Notes: generated by a model from the sequence alone, not told the origin. Numbered from the stretch's first letter, positions 41,151-50,425 are shown. The stretch is DNA of 64,000 bases from Algibacter_G agarivorans (GCF_039543245.1 NZ_BAABJJ010000028.1:28240-92239), one strand, 5' to 3'. Translations and numbers: made by a program.

Positions 41151-44023
41151 TGAGTCATCAATCAGAAGCCATATTAGAAAATAACCTAATCAATCAATTA
41201 GTTGGTTTAGGTTATACATCCGTTAAGATAATGGATGGCGATGCTTTAGTTGCCAATTTAAAATCGCAACTCGAAGCATTTAATAAAAACAACTATTCAG
41301 ACAAGGAGTTCAATGCTATCCTGAATCATTTAGCCAAAGGCAATGTGTTTGAAAAAGCCAAAACGCTTAGAGACCGTTTCAGTTTTGCCAGAGAAAATGG
41401 AGAGGTGGTATATGTGCGGTTTTTTAATAATGAGGATTGGAGCCAAAACTTATATCAAGTCACCAATCAAGTCACCCAAGAGGGCTCTTATAAAAACCGA
41501 TATGATGTTACTTTATTGGTCAACGGTTTACCATTAGTTCAAATAGAATTAAAACGCAGAGGATTAGAGATTAAGGAGGCTTTCAATCAAATTAATCGCT
41601 ACCAGAAACATTCATTTTGGAGCAATCATGGCCTGTTTCAATATGTGCAGTTATTTATTATAAGTAATGGTGTCAATACCAAGTATCTGGCAAATAACAA
41701 ACTGCAATCGGTTAAGCAGACCTTCTTTTGGGCTACTCAAGACAATAAAAACATAACAGACCTTACAGATTTCGCTAATGCCTTTTTAAACCCAAATCAT
41801 TTAGGGAAAATGATTGCGCAATACATTGTACATAGCGAGACCCACAAAATACTCATGGTATTGCGACCTTATCAATTTTATGCAGCAGAGCAATTAGTTA
41901 AACAAGTTTCTACAAATAATGATAATGGGTATATCTGGCATACTACGGGTTCTGGTAAAACCTTAACCTCATTTAAGGCAAGCCAAATTATTATGGATTT
42001 GCCCAAAATACACAAAGTGGTTTTTGTGGTAGATCGTAAAGATTTAGATTACCAAACCATGAATGAGTTTAATAGTTTTAAAAAAGATAGTGTAGATGTT
42101 ACCGACAATACACGTGCCCTTGTAAAACAATTAACTAATGATACTAAGTTGGTGTTAACCACCATTCAGAAGTTAAACAACGCCATTTCTAAAACACATT
42201 TTGAAAGTGGTTTAAAGCATTTACAGGATAAAAAGGTGGTCTTTATTTTTGATGAGTGTCACCGTTCGCAATTTGGAGATACACATAGGCGTATTTCTGA
42301 GTATTTTAAAAACAGTCAACTCTTTGGCTTTACGGGCACACCAATTTTTGCAAAAAATGCGTCTAAAAATGATTTAGGAAAACGAACAACTAAAGACCTG
42401 TTTGGTGCATGCCTGCATAAGTATGTAATTACAGACGCGATTAGGGATCAAAATGTATTGAAGTTTGGTATTGAGTATGTTGGGAAATACAAACAAAACC
42501 GGAATACGTTTATAGATATTGAGGTAGAAGCCATTGATAAAGCTGAGGTTTATGCTGATCCAAAACGACTGGAGAAAATTGTGGATTATATTATTGCTTA
42601 TCATGACCAGAAAACATTCAATAAGGACTATTCATCATTATTTGCAGTAAATAGTATAGACACTTTAATTAAGTATTACGATATTTTTCAAACCAAAAAA
42701 ATAGCTAAAGAGCATGATTTACGGATTGCTACTATTTTCACCTATGGCGCTAATGAAGACGATCAAGATGCTCAAGATTACATTCCAGGAGAATATGAAA
42801 GAAGGGCTGCAGAACCAAATGTAAAATACCAATCAAGTCATACTAGAGATAAGTTAGACGCATACATTTCAGATTATAACGACATGTACAGCACGAGTTT
42901 CTCGACCAAAGACGGGCAACAGTTTGAAAACTATTTTAAAGACATAAGTAAGCGTTTAAAAGACCGTGAAAAAACAACTTTTAATGAGGAGAAAGACCGA
43001 TTAGATATTGTTATTGTGGTCAATATGATGTTAACAGGTTTCGATGCAAAAAAAGTGAACACACTTTATGTGGATAAGAATTTAAAATACCATGGACTCA
43101 TACAAGCCTTTTCTAGAACCAATCGTATTCTAGGTGAAAAGAAATCGCAAGGTAATATTTTATGCTTCCGTAATTTAAAGAATGCCACAGACGATGCTAT
43201 TACCTTATTTTCTAATAAAGATGCTATAGAAGACATTATCATGCCTCCTTATGAAGCTATAGCAGGAAAGTTTGATGAGGCGTTAAAAAATCTATTAGAA
43301 ATTACACCAACCTTTCAGAGTGTCGATGAATTACCCAGTGAAGAAGAAGAACTTCAGTTTATTCAGGCTTTTAGGAAATTAATGCGTGCTAAAAATGTAT
43401 TAGAATCTTATGCTGATTTTGAGTGGGAAGATTTACAGATTGATGAACAATCTTTTGAAGATTATAAAAGCAAGTATTTAGACTTGTATGATAAAGTTAA
43501 AAATGATAGACAGACGAATAAAACATCAATTTTAGATGATATTGACTTTGAGTTAGAACTCATACATCGGGATCAAATAAATGTCGCATATATTCTTAAG
43601 TTACTTTCAAAACTTAAACAATCTAAATCGAATGAAGCTAAAGCACAGAAAAAAGCTATTATCGATATGCTTTCTGGCGAAGTAGATTTAAGAAGTAAAC
43701 GCGAATTAATAGAAAAATTTATTGAAGAAAATTTACCACATATTGATGATGTTGATGCTATTGAAGATGAATTTGAGACATATTGGCAAGAGCAAAAGGT
43801 ACTTGCAATAAGTAAGATTTGCGAAGAGGAGCAGTTAGATCAAAAGCAGTTCAATGCATTAATTAAAAGCTACATATACAGTGGTAGAGAACCTTTACGC
43901 GATGAAGTATTTAATTGTTTGGATAATAGACCAAGTATTTTTAAAGCACGCGAAATAGGGGAGCGTATTCTAGATAAAATGAAAACCTTTATTGAGGTGT
44001 TTGTAAATGGAATGGTTGGGTAA
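41150..44023 (+). CDS. hsdR: type I restriction-modification system, endonuclease/translocase subunit
   Basis: ATP-driven translocase and nuclease. 957 aa. The N-terminal nuclease domain carries the PD-(D/E)xK motif with IELKRRG (residues ~131-137). The superfamily 2 motor follows: TGSGKTLTSFKA (motif I), IFDECHRSQFG (motif II, DECH), FTGTPIF (motif III), then LMLTGFDAKKVNTLYVDK and QAFSRTNR (motifs V-VI). The C-terminal helical domain that contacts HsdM/HsdS is present. One-base overlap with fic. All three subunits look intact, so the system may be active. Confidence 0.95.
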   Translation: MSHQSEAILENNLINQLVGLGYTSVKIMDGDALVANLKSQLEAFNKNNYSDKEFNAILNHLAKGNVFEKAKTLRDRFSFARENGEVVYVRFFNNEDWSQNLYQVTNQVTQEGSYKNRYDVTLLVNGLPLVQIELKRRGLEIKEAFNQINRYQKHSFWSNHGLFQYVQLFIISNGVNTKYLANNKLQSVKQTFFWATQDNKNITDLTDFANAFLNPNHLGKMIAQYIVHSETHKILMVLRPYQFYAAEQLVKQVSTNNDNGYIWHTTGSGKTLTSFKASQIIMDLPKIHKVVFVVDRKDLDYQTMNEFNSFKKDSVDVTDNTRALVKQLTNDTKLVLTTIQKLNNAISKTHFESGLKHLQDKKVVFIFDECHRSQFGDTHRRISEYFKNSQLFGFTGTPIFAKNASKNDLGKRTTKDLFGACLHKYVITDAIRDQNVLKFGIEYVGKYKQNRNTFIDIEVEAIDKAEVYADPKRLEKIVDYIIAYHDQKTFNKDYSSLFAVNSIDTLIKYYDIFQTKKIAKEHDLRIATIFTYGANEDDQDAQDYIPGEYERRAAEPNVKYQSSHTRDKLDAYISDYNDMYSTSFSTKDGQQFENYFKDISKRLKDREKTTFNEEKDRLDIVIVVNMMLTGFDAKKVNTLYVDKNLKYHGLIQAFSRTNRILGEKKSQGNILCFRNLKNATDDAITLFSNKDAIEDIIMPPYEAIAGKFDEALKNLLEITPTFQSVDELPSEEEELQFIQAFRKLMRAKNVLESYADFEWEDLQIDEQSFEDYKSKYLDLYDKVKNDRQTNKTSILDDIDFELELIHRDQINVAYILKLLSKLKQSKSNEAKAQKKAIIDMLSGEVDLRSKRELIEKFIEENLPHIDDVDAIEDEFETYWQEQKVLAISKICEEEQLDQKQFNALIKSYIYSGREPLRDEVFNCLDNRPSIFKAREIGERILDKMKTFIEVFVNGMVG

Positions 44024-44048
44024 AACCTAAGTTTAATATTTAGAATAT

Positions 44049-44225
44049 GTGCAAAATAAACAAGAATATCGTGTTCTAAAACGTGTTCCGTTTTATGCAT
44101 ATAGACCATGGATTCCTTCAGATGATGGTCGTCTTGAATTGTATTATTTGAAGGTAAAACCGTTAAAGAATTATCAAAAATTTTTGAGAGAAACAAAGGA
44201 GCGATTTAGATTAGTTACAGAATAA
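44049..44225 (+). CDS. possible 58-aa small protein downstream of hsdR
   Basis: A GTG-started frame of 59 codons that opens after a TAA at 44034 and ends TAA at 44223. The predicted protein (begins QNKQEYRVLKRVPFYAYRPW, ends ETKERFRLVTE) is basic, rich in aromatic residues and compositionally like a real protein, unlike random translations of this gap. No ATG start, no family and no clear promoter. It could instead be the remnant of a longer gene. The rest of the 44226-44550 gap holds nothing I can support. Confidence 0.35.
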   Translation: MQNKQEYRVLKRVPFYAYRPWIPSDDGRLELYYLKVKPLKNYQKFLRETKERFRLVTE

Positions 44226-44550
44226 AAAAAACTAGAACAGAAAGAGAAATATCAATCTAATTAAAACAAATTATCATCAGGAAAGCAGTATTATTCCTCG
44301 TTACTTTTCCTTTCATCTTAATGCACAAGAAAAAAAACCGTCTCTAATTTTATTTATTTAGGGAAAAGCTTTCATGAATTGTGTTCCATGTAAATCCTTA
44401 TTAATATCATATTCTAATATTTTGATTATCAATATGTAATGCCAAGAGGTTTATTATTTTTGAAATAAAAAAACAGTTTGTGTAATAAATGCGTATAAAT
44501 TGGATGTCTTTTAGTACGAAAAAACAGTATTTTTATTTTTTTGAAAATCA

Positions 44551-44578
44551 TGTGACTTTATAGAAAAGTACGTGTCTT
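44551..44578 (+). promoter_or_regulatory. ECF-type promoter of the second sigma operon
   Basis: TGTGAC at 44551-44556 and TGTCTT at 44573-44578 with a 16-nt spacer, matching the arrangement before the first ECF gene (TGCAAC, 16 nt, CGTCTT). It lies about 30 nt before the sigma gene. Confidence 0.45.
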
Positions 44579-44609
44579 AAACATTATAAACTAATAGCGA
44601 AAGCTAAAT

Positions 44610-45182
44610 TTGAAAACCCTTAACAACATTATTAAGCTATCTGACGAAGATTTGATTGAAGCCATTGTGAAAACAAATGACACAATGCTTTTTGAGATTT
44701 TGTACGATAGGTATGCTGGATTAGTGTACAATAAATGTTATGGTTTTGCAAAGGATGGTGATGAAGCTAAAGATTTAACACAAGATGTATTTTTAAAACT
44801 CTTTGTTAAATTATCTAGTTTTAAAGGAAAATCGAAATTTTCAACATGGTTGTATGCGTTTACTTATAATCATTGTGTAAATTATGTAACTAGAAATACG
44901 GCTAAGAAATTTGAAAAGCAGTCCGTTGATTATAAAGATATAGAAAACCTTTCTGAAGAAGAAGACGATACTAGTTTTCTGGATATGAAAGTGGATAAAT
45001 TAAAAGTGGCATTAGAGCTTATTTCTCCTGAGGAGAAAATGATATTGTTATTAAAATACCAAGATTTTCTTTCAATAAAGGAGATTGAAAGTGCTTTAGG
45101 TATTGGAGAAAGCGCCGTTAAAATGAGAATTAAACGCGCAAAAGATAAGCTTGTAAGCGTATATAACGAAAACCAAAATTAA
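44610..45182 (+). CDS. ECF RNA polymerase sigma factor, TTG start
   Basis: 190 aa. Region 2 is at residues ~25-95 (FAKDGDEAKDLTQDVFLKLF, STWLYAFTYNHCVNYV), region 4 at ~130-185 (SPEEKMILLLKYQDFLSIKEIESALGIGESAVKMRIKRAKDKL). The start is TTG; no in-frame ATG precedes LSDEDLIEAI. Its stop overlaps the next ORF's ATG by one base. Unlike the first ECF operon, no anti-sigma-like membrane protein follows; a 59-aa protein and an MscS channel do. Its regulator may be the small protein, or osmotic or envelope stress. Confidence 0.92.
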   Translation: MKTLNNIIKLSDEDLIEAIVKTNDTMLFEILYDRYAGLVYNKCYGFAKDGDEAKDLTQDVFLKLFVKLSSFKGKSKFSTWLYAFTYNHCVNYVTRNTAKKFEKQSVDYKDIENLSEEEDDTSFLDMKVDKLKVALELISPEEKMILLLKYQDFLSIKEIESALGIGESAVKMRIKRAKDKLVSVYNENQN

Positions 45183-45361
45183 TGGATAATCCATTTAAAC
45201 ATATAAACCAACCACTTAAAGAAGTTCCGCCGGAGCTTAAGTCGAAGGTTATGAGTGATATTGCCATGGCAAAACTCATTATGGAATTGGCTGCCTTATT
45301 TTCATATAATATTGGTGACGTTATTGAAACAGTTATGCGAAGCAGAAAACCAAACAAATAG
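45182..45361 (+). CDS. 59-aa small protein coupled to the ECF sigma factor
   Basis: Begins on the last base of the sigma-factor stop codon (TAATG) and ends TAG. The 59-aa product starts MDNPFKHINQPLKEVPPELK, continues with an amphipathic to hydrophobic helix (AMAKLIMELAALFSYNIGDV) and ends in a basic tail RSRKPNK. It is too short for automated ORF lists, but the overlap, composition and position between the sigma and MscS genes support it. It could be a mini anti-sigma factor or a membrane-associated adaptor; inference only. Confidence 0.75.
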   Translation: MDNPFKHINQPLKEVPPELKSKVMSDIAMAKLIMELAALFSYNIGDVIETVMRSRKPNK

Positions 45362-45402
45362 AATATTTTAACCAAACATAACCCTAATAAAATAATATAG
45401 CA

Positions 45403-46230
45403 ATGGAAAAAGCAACAGAATGGAAAGATATAGCTATGGAGTCTTTAACAACTATGTGGCTAGAGATATCTAAAATATTTCCGAATATCATTGGAACTAT
45501 AATAGTCCTATTAGTAGGCTGGTTAGTTACTAAGCTTGTTGTGAAAATTATTAAGAAAGCTTTAAAACTAGCAAAAGCAAACAAGCTAGACGATGCTATA
45601 AATGAAATAGAGATTGTTGAAGGTAAAAAGCTAAATTTTGATACTATAAAAGTAGTCTCAAATTTTGTGAAGTGGATTATGTATATCATGTTATTAATCA
45701 TGGCATCCGATATCATGAATTTAACCATGATTTCTGAACAGATTAGTAATTTGTTAGGCTATTTACCACAATTATTTGCTGCTTTAGTCATATTTACTGT
45801 TGGATTAATATTAGCAAATCTTGTTAAAAAGGGGCTGAAATCATTTTTTGAATCTATGGATTTGTCAGGAGCCAAAATAATAAGTCAAGTGGTGTTTTTC
45901 TTAATTTTAACCTTTGTTTCCATTACTGCATTAAATCAAGCAGGTGTTGATACAGAAATTATAACAAGTAATATCACTATGATATTAGCGGCTTTTTTAT
46001 TAGCCTTTGCATTAGCCCTGGGTTTTGGAGCTCAAAAAGTAGTAGGCGATTTATTAAGAACGTTTTACACTAGAAAAACATACGAAATAGGTCAGAAAAT
46101 AGAGTTCAACAACATTAAAGGCGAAGTTGAATCTATTGACGGCATAACGGTAACAATAAAAACAAAAGAAGGAAAATTAATAGTACCCATTAAAGATATT
46201 GTAGAGAGTCAAGTAAGTATACAGGATTAA
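45403..46230 (+). CDS. small-conductance mechanosensitive channel (MscS family)
   Basis: 275 aa. Several membrane segments (SKIFPNIIGTIIVLLVGWLVTKL, IMYIMLLIMASDIM, LPQLFAALVIFTVGLILANLV, VFFLILTFVSITAL) are followed by a pore-lining helix rich in Gly/Ala (AAFLLAFALALGFGAQKVVGDLL) and the MscS beta domain (EIGQKIEFNNIKGEVESIDGITVTIKT). It relieves osmotic down-shock by opening under membrane tension. 41 nt after the small protein gene, probably part of the second ECF operon. Confidence 0.93.
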   Translation: MEKATEWKDIAMESLTTMWLEISKIFPNIIGTIIVLLVGWLVTKLVVKIIKKALKLAKANKLDDAINEIEIVEGKKLNFDTIKVVSNFVKWIMYIMLLIMASDIMNLTMISEQISNLLGYLPQLFAALVIFTVGLILANLVKKGLKSFFESMDLSGAKIISQVVFFLILTFVSITALNQAGVDTEIITSNITMILAAFLLAFALALGFGAQKVVGDLLRTFYTRKTYEIGQKIEFNNIKGEVESIDGITVTIKTKEGKLIVPIKDIVESQVSIQD

Positions 46231-46296
46231 CTTTAAGTTAGGGTTAAAATTTGGTTGGTTACTTTTCTGTAAACCGAAAAACTCTCTACATGTTAT

Positions 46297-46344
46297 AATC
46301 CCCTTTCTCCCGAAAAGATTCGGCATTGAAAGGGGATTTTTTTT
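46297..46344 (+). terminator. rho-independent terminator after the MscS operon
   Basis: Perfect 11-bp stem aatcccctttc / gaaaggggatt with a 20-nt loop and a run of T residues after it. Confidence 0.85.
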
Positions 46345-46348
46345 GTTT

Positions 46349-46423
46349 GTCATTCCGATGCAGGAGGAATCTCATCCTAAATTTAAAAGCTTGTTATGTG
46401 ATTTCTCCTTTGTCGAAATGACA
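46349..46423. repeat. GTCATTCCGATGCAGGAGGAATCT element
   Basis: About 75 bp: gtcattccgatg...aggaggaatctca on one side and gtgatttctcctttgtcgaaatgac on the other, which pair imperfectly. A related copy (gtcattcctgc...gcaggaatccac) lies at 54029-54078. Confidence 0.65.
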
Positions 46424-46557
46424 AATCTATTTCAGATAAAACCTGTATTGTGCGTATTAGTCTGTTAGAGTTAGGTTGCAGCCTTTCGATTAACTGTGGA
46501 TACCCTTAACTTTTTAAAGCTTTAGAGTTATAAATTTAGTGAAGAACTATCGATTAA

Positions 46558-46592
46558 CAGATTGCCACAGTCGTTCCTCCTTCGCAATGGCG
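46558..46592. repeat. partial GTCATTGCGAGG element
   Basis: acagattgccacagtcgttcc...ttcgcaatgg: the right half of the family seen complete at 37918-38034. Confidence 0.55.
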
Positions 46593-46660
46593 CTTTAAAA
46601 AGATGTAGCCCTCTGGCTTAGTATATGCTGAGCGTAGCCGAAGTACTCAGGATAAACTTC

Positions 46661-46704
46661 AAGCCCGACCCTTCACGATACCTATCGGGAAGGGTAACGC
46701 CCAA
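46661..46704 (-). repeat. GGGCGTTACC dispersed repeat, short copy
   Basis: agcccgacccttcacgatacctatcgggaagggtaacgccc: the conserved end of the repeat at 14579 with an inserted gatacctatcggga palindrome, itself akin to the palindromes found in pabB and tilS. The 46231-46717 gap contains only the terminator and these repeats. Confidence 0.65.
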
Positions 46705-46717
46705 GAAATTCTACTTC

Positions 46718-47212
46718 TTATTTAACTCTCTTTATTTTTTTGACGCTTTTTTTATTAAGTATCAAAAGCGGTAAAGACACACCAATAGTGAGGGAGATTA
46801 ATATGTATATCATATTAAAACCATTGGTAAAAATAGCATCTATTAGAGCTAGTCGCTTTTCGGTATTTGATTCTATAAACACAAAATTCATAATAGATAA
46901 TATGGTTTCGTAGGCAAAATAACCAGGAATCATGGGTATAACCGTAGGAATGGAGAATACTACTGGAGGGTGATGAATTTTATGCGCTATAGGAATACTT
47001 ATTAAACCTACATACGATGCTGCAATTAGACTTGCCAAAGCAATATGGAAGTTAAAAAAAAGTAAAGAAAATTTGATAAAACCGGCTGATAAGCCTAATA
47101 AGAATATAGTAAATATAGTTCTTTTAGGAACATTAAATAGAATGCCAAAGCCAACCGCGGCTATTCCAGACCAGAAAGAAACTTCAAGAAAATGTAATAA
47201 GCTATCTATCAT
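46718..47212 (-). CDS. threonine/serine exporter, ThrE C-terminal type (DUF3815)
   Basis: 164-aa membrane protein with about five hydrophobic segments, matching the C-terminal half of ThrE-type amino acid exporters (ThrE_2). Characteristic stretches are VGLISIPIAHKIHHPPVVFSIPTVIPMIPGYFAYETIL, with its conserved PxxPG bend. It overlaps the N-terminal partner gene by 4 nt, so the two halves are probably made together and assemble into one transporter. Confidence 0.88.
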   Translation of the reverse strand: MIDSLLHFLEVSFWSGIAAVGFGILFNVPKRTIFTIFLLGLSAGFIKFSLLFFNFHIALASLIAASYVGLISIPIAHKIHHPPVVFSIPTVIPMIPGYFAYETILSIMNFVFIESNTEKRLALIDAIFTNGFNMIYILISLTIGVSLPLLILNKKSVKKIKRVK

Positions 47213-47982
47213 ATTATTTTAATTGAAAAGATATACATTGAAACAAATAAGGCGGTTGCCATAACTAATACCGTTAGGGCGCCAACGGCAAACCTTGCAA
47301 CACCATTTAAAACATTGTTTTCAAGTAAATCGGTAAACGAATTGATAAGAGCAACTCCAGGAACTAAAAAAAGTATGGATGTTGCTAAAGCGGTTTGAGG
47401 GTTTTTGCCAATATCAAAAATAATACCTATGGATGCTATAAAAGAGGCCATTAAAGCCGCTAAAAATATTCTGATGTACATGTTGTATTGCAGCTTATGT
47501 ACTTGTTGTGCAACAAATAATCCAATAAATGCACTTATAAATGCAACCAGCATATTTAAGTAGTCTCCTTGAAAAATATTACAAAACCCTGCTACAGCAA
47601 GGCCAACAGCTATGAGAACCAATAGTTTTGGGTGTTTTTTAAGTTTTTTTATACGTTCTATTTCAGTTATAATTTCTTCTAGATTCCAATTTTCACTTTT
47701 AGCTGTCCAACTCGCTTTACTAATTTCAGAAAGCGTTTGAAAGTTTAATGCATGCGGTGGAAGGTTATATACTTTTGTTACACTATGATTGGTTTCTTTG
47801 TCGGTTAAAGTCATAATCATAGTTTTTTGATTAATCCAACTATGAACATTAAAATTTAAAACCGAAGAAAATCTATCTATACTAGAGTTGATCCTATTTG
47901 TGTTAGCACCTGAAACCATTAAGAGTGATGAGATTTCTAATAGCAAATTGGCAGTTTTTGTAAACTTTTCAGAATTATGCAT
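47209..47982 (-). CDS. threonine/serine exporter, ThrE N-terminal type (DUF1212)
   Basis: 257 aa. A cytoplasmic N-terminal half with the family's LLEISSLLMVSGANTNRINSSIDRF start is followed by five hydrophobic segments; LFLVPGVALINSFTDLLENNVLNGVARF near the C-terminus is the conserved hallmark. In other bacteria both halves are one protein; here they are split in two overlapping genes, common in Bacteroidota. Predicted to export threonine or serine. Confidence 0.88.
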   Translation of the reverse strand: MHNSEKFTKTANLLLEISSLLMVSGANTNRINSSIDRFSSVLNFNVHSWINQKTMIMTLTDKETNHSVTKVYNLPPHALNFQTLSEISKASWTAKSENWNLEEIITEIERIKKLKKHPKLLVLIAVGLAVAGFCNIFQGDYLNMLVAFISAFIGLFVAQQVHKLQYNMYIRIFLAALMASFIASIGIIFDIGKNPQTALATSILFLVPGVALINSFTDLLENNVLNGVARFAVGALTVLVMATALFVSMYIFSIKII

Positions 47983-48140
47983 TATTATATGAAATTTATA
48001 AGACGCAAATGTACTAGTTCAGCTTTTTAATAAAACTGATAAGAGTCATTTTAATTTTTAAAAAATTAATAAGATGGATAAAAGGATTTACTCTAACGGA
48101 TACCATAAATTAGAGCTATAACTAAAGAGGGCAACAGAAA

Positions 48141-49493
48141 CTACTTCCTCTTATTCCGTTTATTGTAATTCTTATCGCCACGAGTTTTTGGCTTTTTGTA
48201 CTTAGCAGCAATTTTAAATTTATAAGAACCTCCTAAGTTTTCTTTAGAGTTCTTTTCAGATTTTTCATGAAAGGCTGGGCCAGGAGCATCTTCATCTCTA
48301 CGTTTATTAGGATTGTTGTGTTCCTTAATTTGTGGACGTTCTTCTTCAATGAGTTCTGTAGAGATTTCAACAGCATCAGGGATTTCCATCACTGGAATTT
48401 TCATATCCATTAGGGCTTCAATACGCGCTATAGCGTCTTGCTCCTTTTTAGTAGAAAATACAAGCGCTTCACCTTGGCGTTCTGCACGACCAGTTCTACC
48501 AATACGGTGCATATAATTTTCAGGAAAATCTGGTGTATCAAAATTAATAACATGAGATATGTTATCAATATCCAAACCGCGCGCCATAACATCGGTTGCA
48601 ATTAAAATACGGTTCTCTCCATTTCTAAATTGCTCAATACTTCGTAGTCTATAATTCTGAGTTTTATTAGAGTGAATCACACATAACTCATCATGAAAAC
48701 GTTCTTCCAGCTTTTCAAATAAACGGTCTGCCATGCGTTTAAAAGCCACAAATATTAAAACCTTGTTGTATTGCTCGGTATCATTTAATAGATGTGTTAA
48801 CAAATTCACTTTCGTGTAAAAGTTAGGCACATTAAAACGTTGCTGCGATATATTTTCAAGTGGAGTTCCTGAAACTGCAATAGACACACGTTCTGGACTT
48901 TTAAAGAAATCGTTAATTAGCAAATCAACATCTTGCGTCATGGTTGCCGAAAACATGATATTTTGACGGCGTTCTGGTAGAATATCAAAAATATTAATGA
49001 GTTGGTGTCTAAATCCTAAATCTAGCATCACATCAACTTCATCAATCACTAATTTCTGAATCGATTTAAGCTGTAAAACGCGGCTTAAAGCTAAATCATA
49101 TAAACGGCCAGGAGTAGCTACTAAAATATCTATACCTTCTGCAATAGCCTGTTTTTGAGTATTAATGTTTGTGCCACCATAAACTCCTAAAACACGATTG
49201 TTTATATATTTTGAAAGCTTTTCAATTTCGTCAACAACTTGCACAACCAATTCGCGCGTTGGCACCAAAACCAAAACACGAGGATTTTCTTGAGTAGAAA
49301 ACTTCAAATCTTTAAGAATAGGCAACATGTAGGCAAAAGTCTTTCCTGTACCTGTTTGAGCAATACCAACCACATCTTTCCCAGAAGCTACCACGTTAAA
49401 GGCTTGCTCTTGAATAGGTGTAGGCGTTGTAAAGCCTAAATCGTCTAAGGCGTTAAAAAGTGGTGTGTTTATATTTAAATCTTCAAAAGTCAC
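48141..49493 (-). CDS. DEAD-box-family RNA helicase with DEVD motif
   Basis: 450 aa. Motif set: Q-motif PTPIQEQAF, AQTGTGKT, PTRELV, TPGRLYDL, motif II as VIDEVD (Val for Ala), FSATMTQ, ARGLDID and HRIGRTGRAE. The DEVD change keeps the two acidic residues that coordinate Mg, so the ATPase should work. The C-terminal ~80 residues are an acidic-to-basic tail rich in Lys, Arg and Asn. Probably RNA metabolism. Second helicase of the window, distinct in its tail from 11474-12715. Confidence 0.93.
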   Translation of the reverse strand: MTFEDLNINTPLFNALDDLGFTTPTPIQEQAFNVVASGKDVVGIAQTGTGKTFAYMLPILKDLKFSTQENPRVLVLVPTRELVVQVVDEIEKLSKYINNRVLGVYGGTNINTQKQAIAEGIDILVATPGRLYDLALSRVLQLKSIQKLVIDEVDVMLDLGFRHQLINIFDILPERRQNIMFSATMTQDVDLLINDFFKSPERVSIAVSGTPLENISQQRFNVPNFYTKVNLLTHLLNDTEQYNKVLIFVAFKRMADRLFEKLEERFHDELCVIHSNKTQNYRLRSIEQFRNGENRILIATDVMARGLDIDNISHVINFDTPDFPENYMHRIGRTGRAERQGEALVFSTKKEQDAIARIEALMDMKIPVMEIPDAVEISTELIEEERPQIKEHNNPNKRRDEDAPGPAFHEKSEKNSKENLGGSYKFKIAAKYKKPKTRGDKNYNKRNKRK

Positions 49494-49534
49494 AATCTGC
49501 TATTTAGCTGGCAAAGTTAAGCTTATTAATCTGT

Positions 49535-50425
49535 TTACACTAAATGGCTATTATGTATTTCAATATTGTAAGTTGCTTTAAATGTTTTGTTGGCATCTAA
49601 AGCTATTATGCCTTCTTTTTCTTTAAGGTTTTGGTTGGTGGTTTCGCTATCAGCAATTCCTAGCCAGGGTTCAATACAAACATAGTTACCGTTGGGTTTA
49701 GCCCAAATACCCAAATAGGGAAAGTCTTGATAATTTACAGAAAGTATAGCCCCGCTTTTACTGCTTTTTAAAGTGACGCTTTTAGATTTCAAATCTTTTA
49801 AAATAAGGGCATCCTCATTAAATAAATCGTGTTTTAATGGTATTGTGTTTGAATTATTAAAAACAGGTTTTGATTTAGAGGAAATTAATCCGTTTTCCAT
49901 ATTAATAAGATGTGTTCTAGAGTTTTCTGGATGTTCAAATTCTAAACTATAATCATCATAAGCTTCATTTTCAAAAACAGGACATTTAAAAGCTGGATGA
50001 CCGCCAACAGAGAAATACATGGTTTTATTATCCGTATTTTTAACGGTATGGGTAACGGCAATGGTATTATCCGTTAGAGTGTATGTCATGTAGAATTCAA
50101 ACTTAAAAGGATAGTTTGTAAACAAAGTGTCATTTGAAACTAACTTAAAAGTTAAACTGTTTTTGGTTTGTTCGTGTAAAATCACATCTTCATTATGTCT
50201 AACAAAGCCATGTTTTGGGAGTTCATATTTTTCATTCTCAAAAACATAAGTATCATCTTTTAGTGCTCCAATAATAGGGAATAAGTTAGGCGCATAGCTT
50301 CCCCAAACATCAGGGTTTGCATGCCACATAAAATCTGTATTGTTTTTTATGGAAGTAATTTTACAGAGTTCAGCCCCTGTTTTTTTTATGCTTATTTTGA
50401 GTTTGTCGTTTTGTAATGTATGCAT
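49535..50425 (-). CDS. aldose 1-epimerase family protein
   Basis: 296-aa galactose-mutarotase-like beta-sandwich protein. Conserved elements include LCKITSIKNNTDFMWHANPDVWGSYAPNLFPIIG at the N-terminus, the LPKHGFVRH loop, SVGGHPAFKCP (active-site His) and ICVEPWLGIAD-like CIEPWLGIADSE. Acts on the anomers of aldoses or sugar phosphates; the substrate is unknown. Divergent from pabB. Confidence 0.9.
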   Translation of the reverse strand: MHTLQNDKLKISIKKTGAELCKITSIKNNTDFMWHANPDVWGSYAPNLFPIIGALKDDTYVFENEKYELPKHGFVRHNEDVILHEQTKNSLTFKLVSNDTLFTNYPFKFEFYMTYTLTDNTIAVTHTVKNTDNKTMYFSVGGHPAFKCPVFENEAYDDYSLEFEHPENSRTHLINMENGLISSKSKPVFNNSNTIPLKHDLFNEDALILKDLKSKSVTLKSSKSGAILSVNYQDFPYLGIWAKPNGNYVCIEPWLGIADSETTNQNLKEKEGIIALDANKTFKATYNIEIHNSHLV

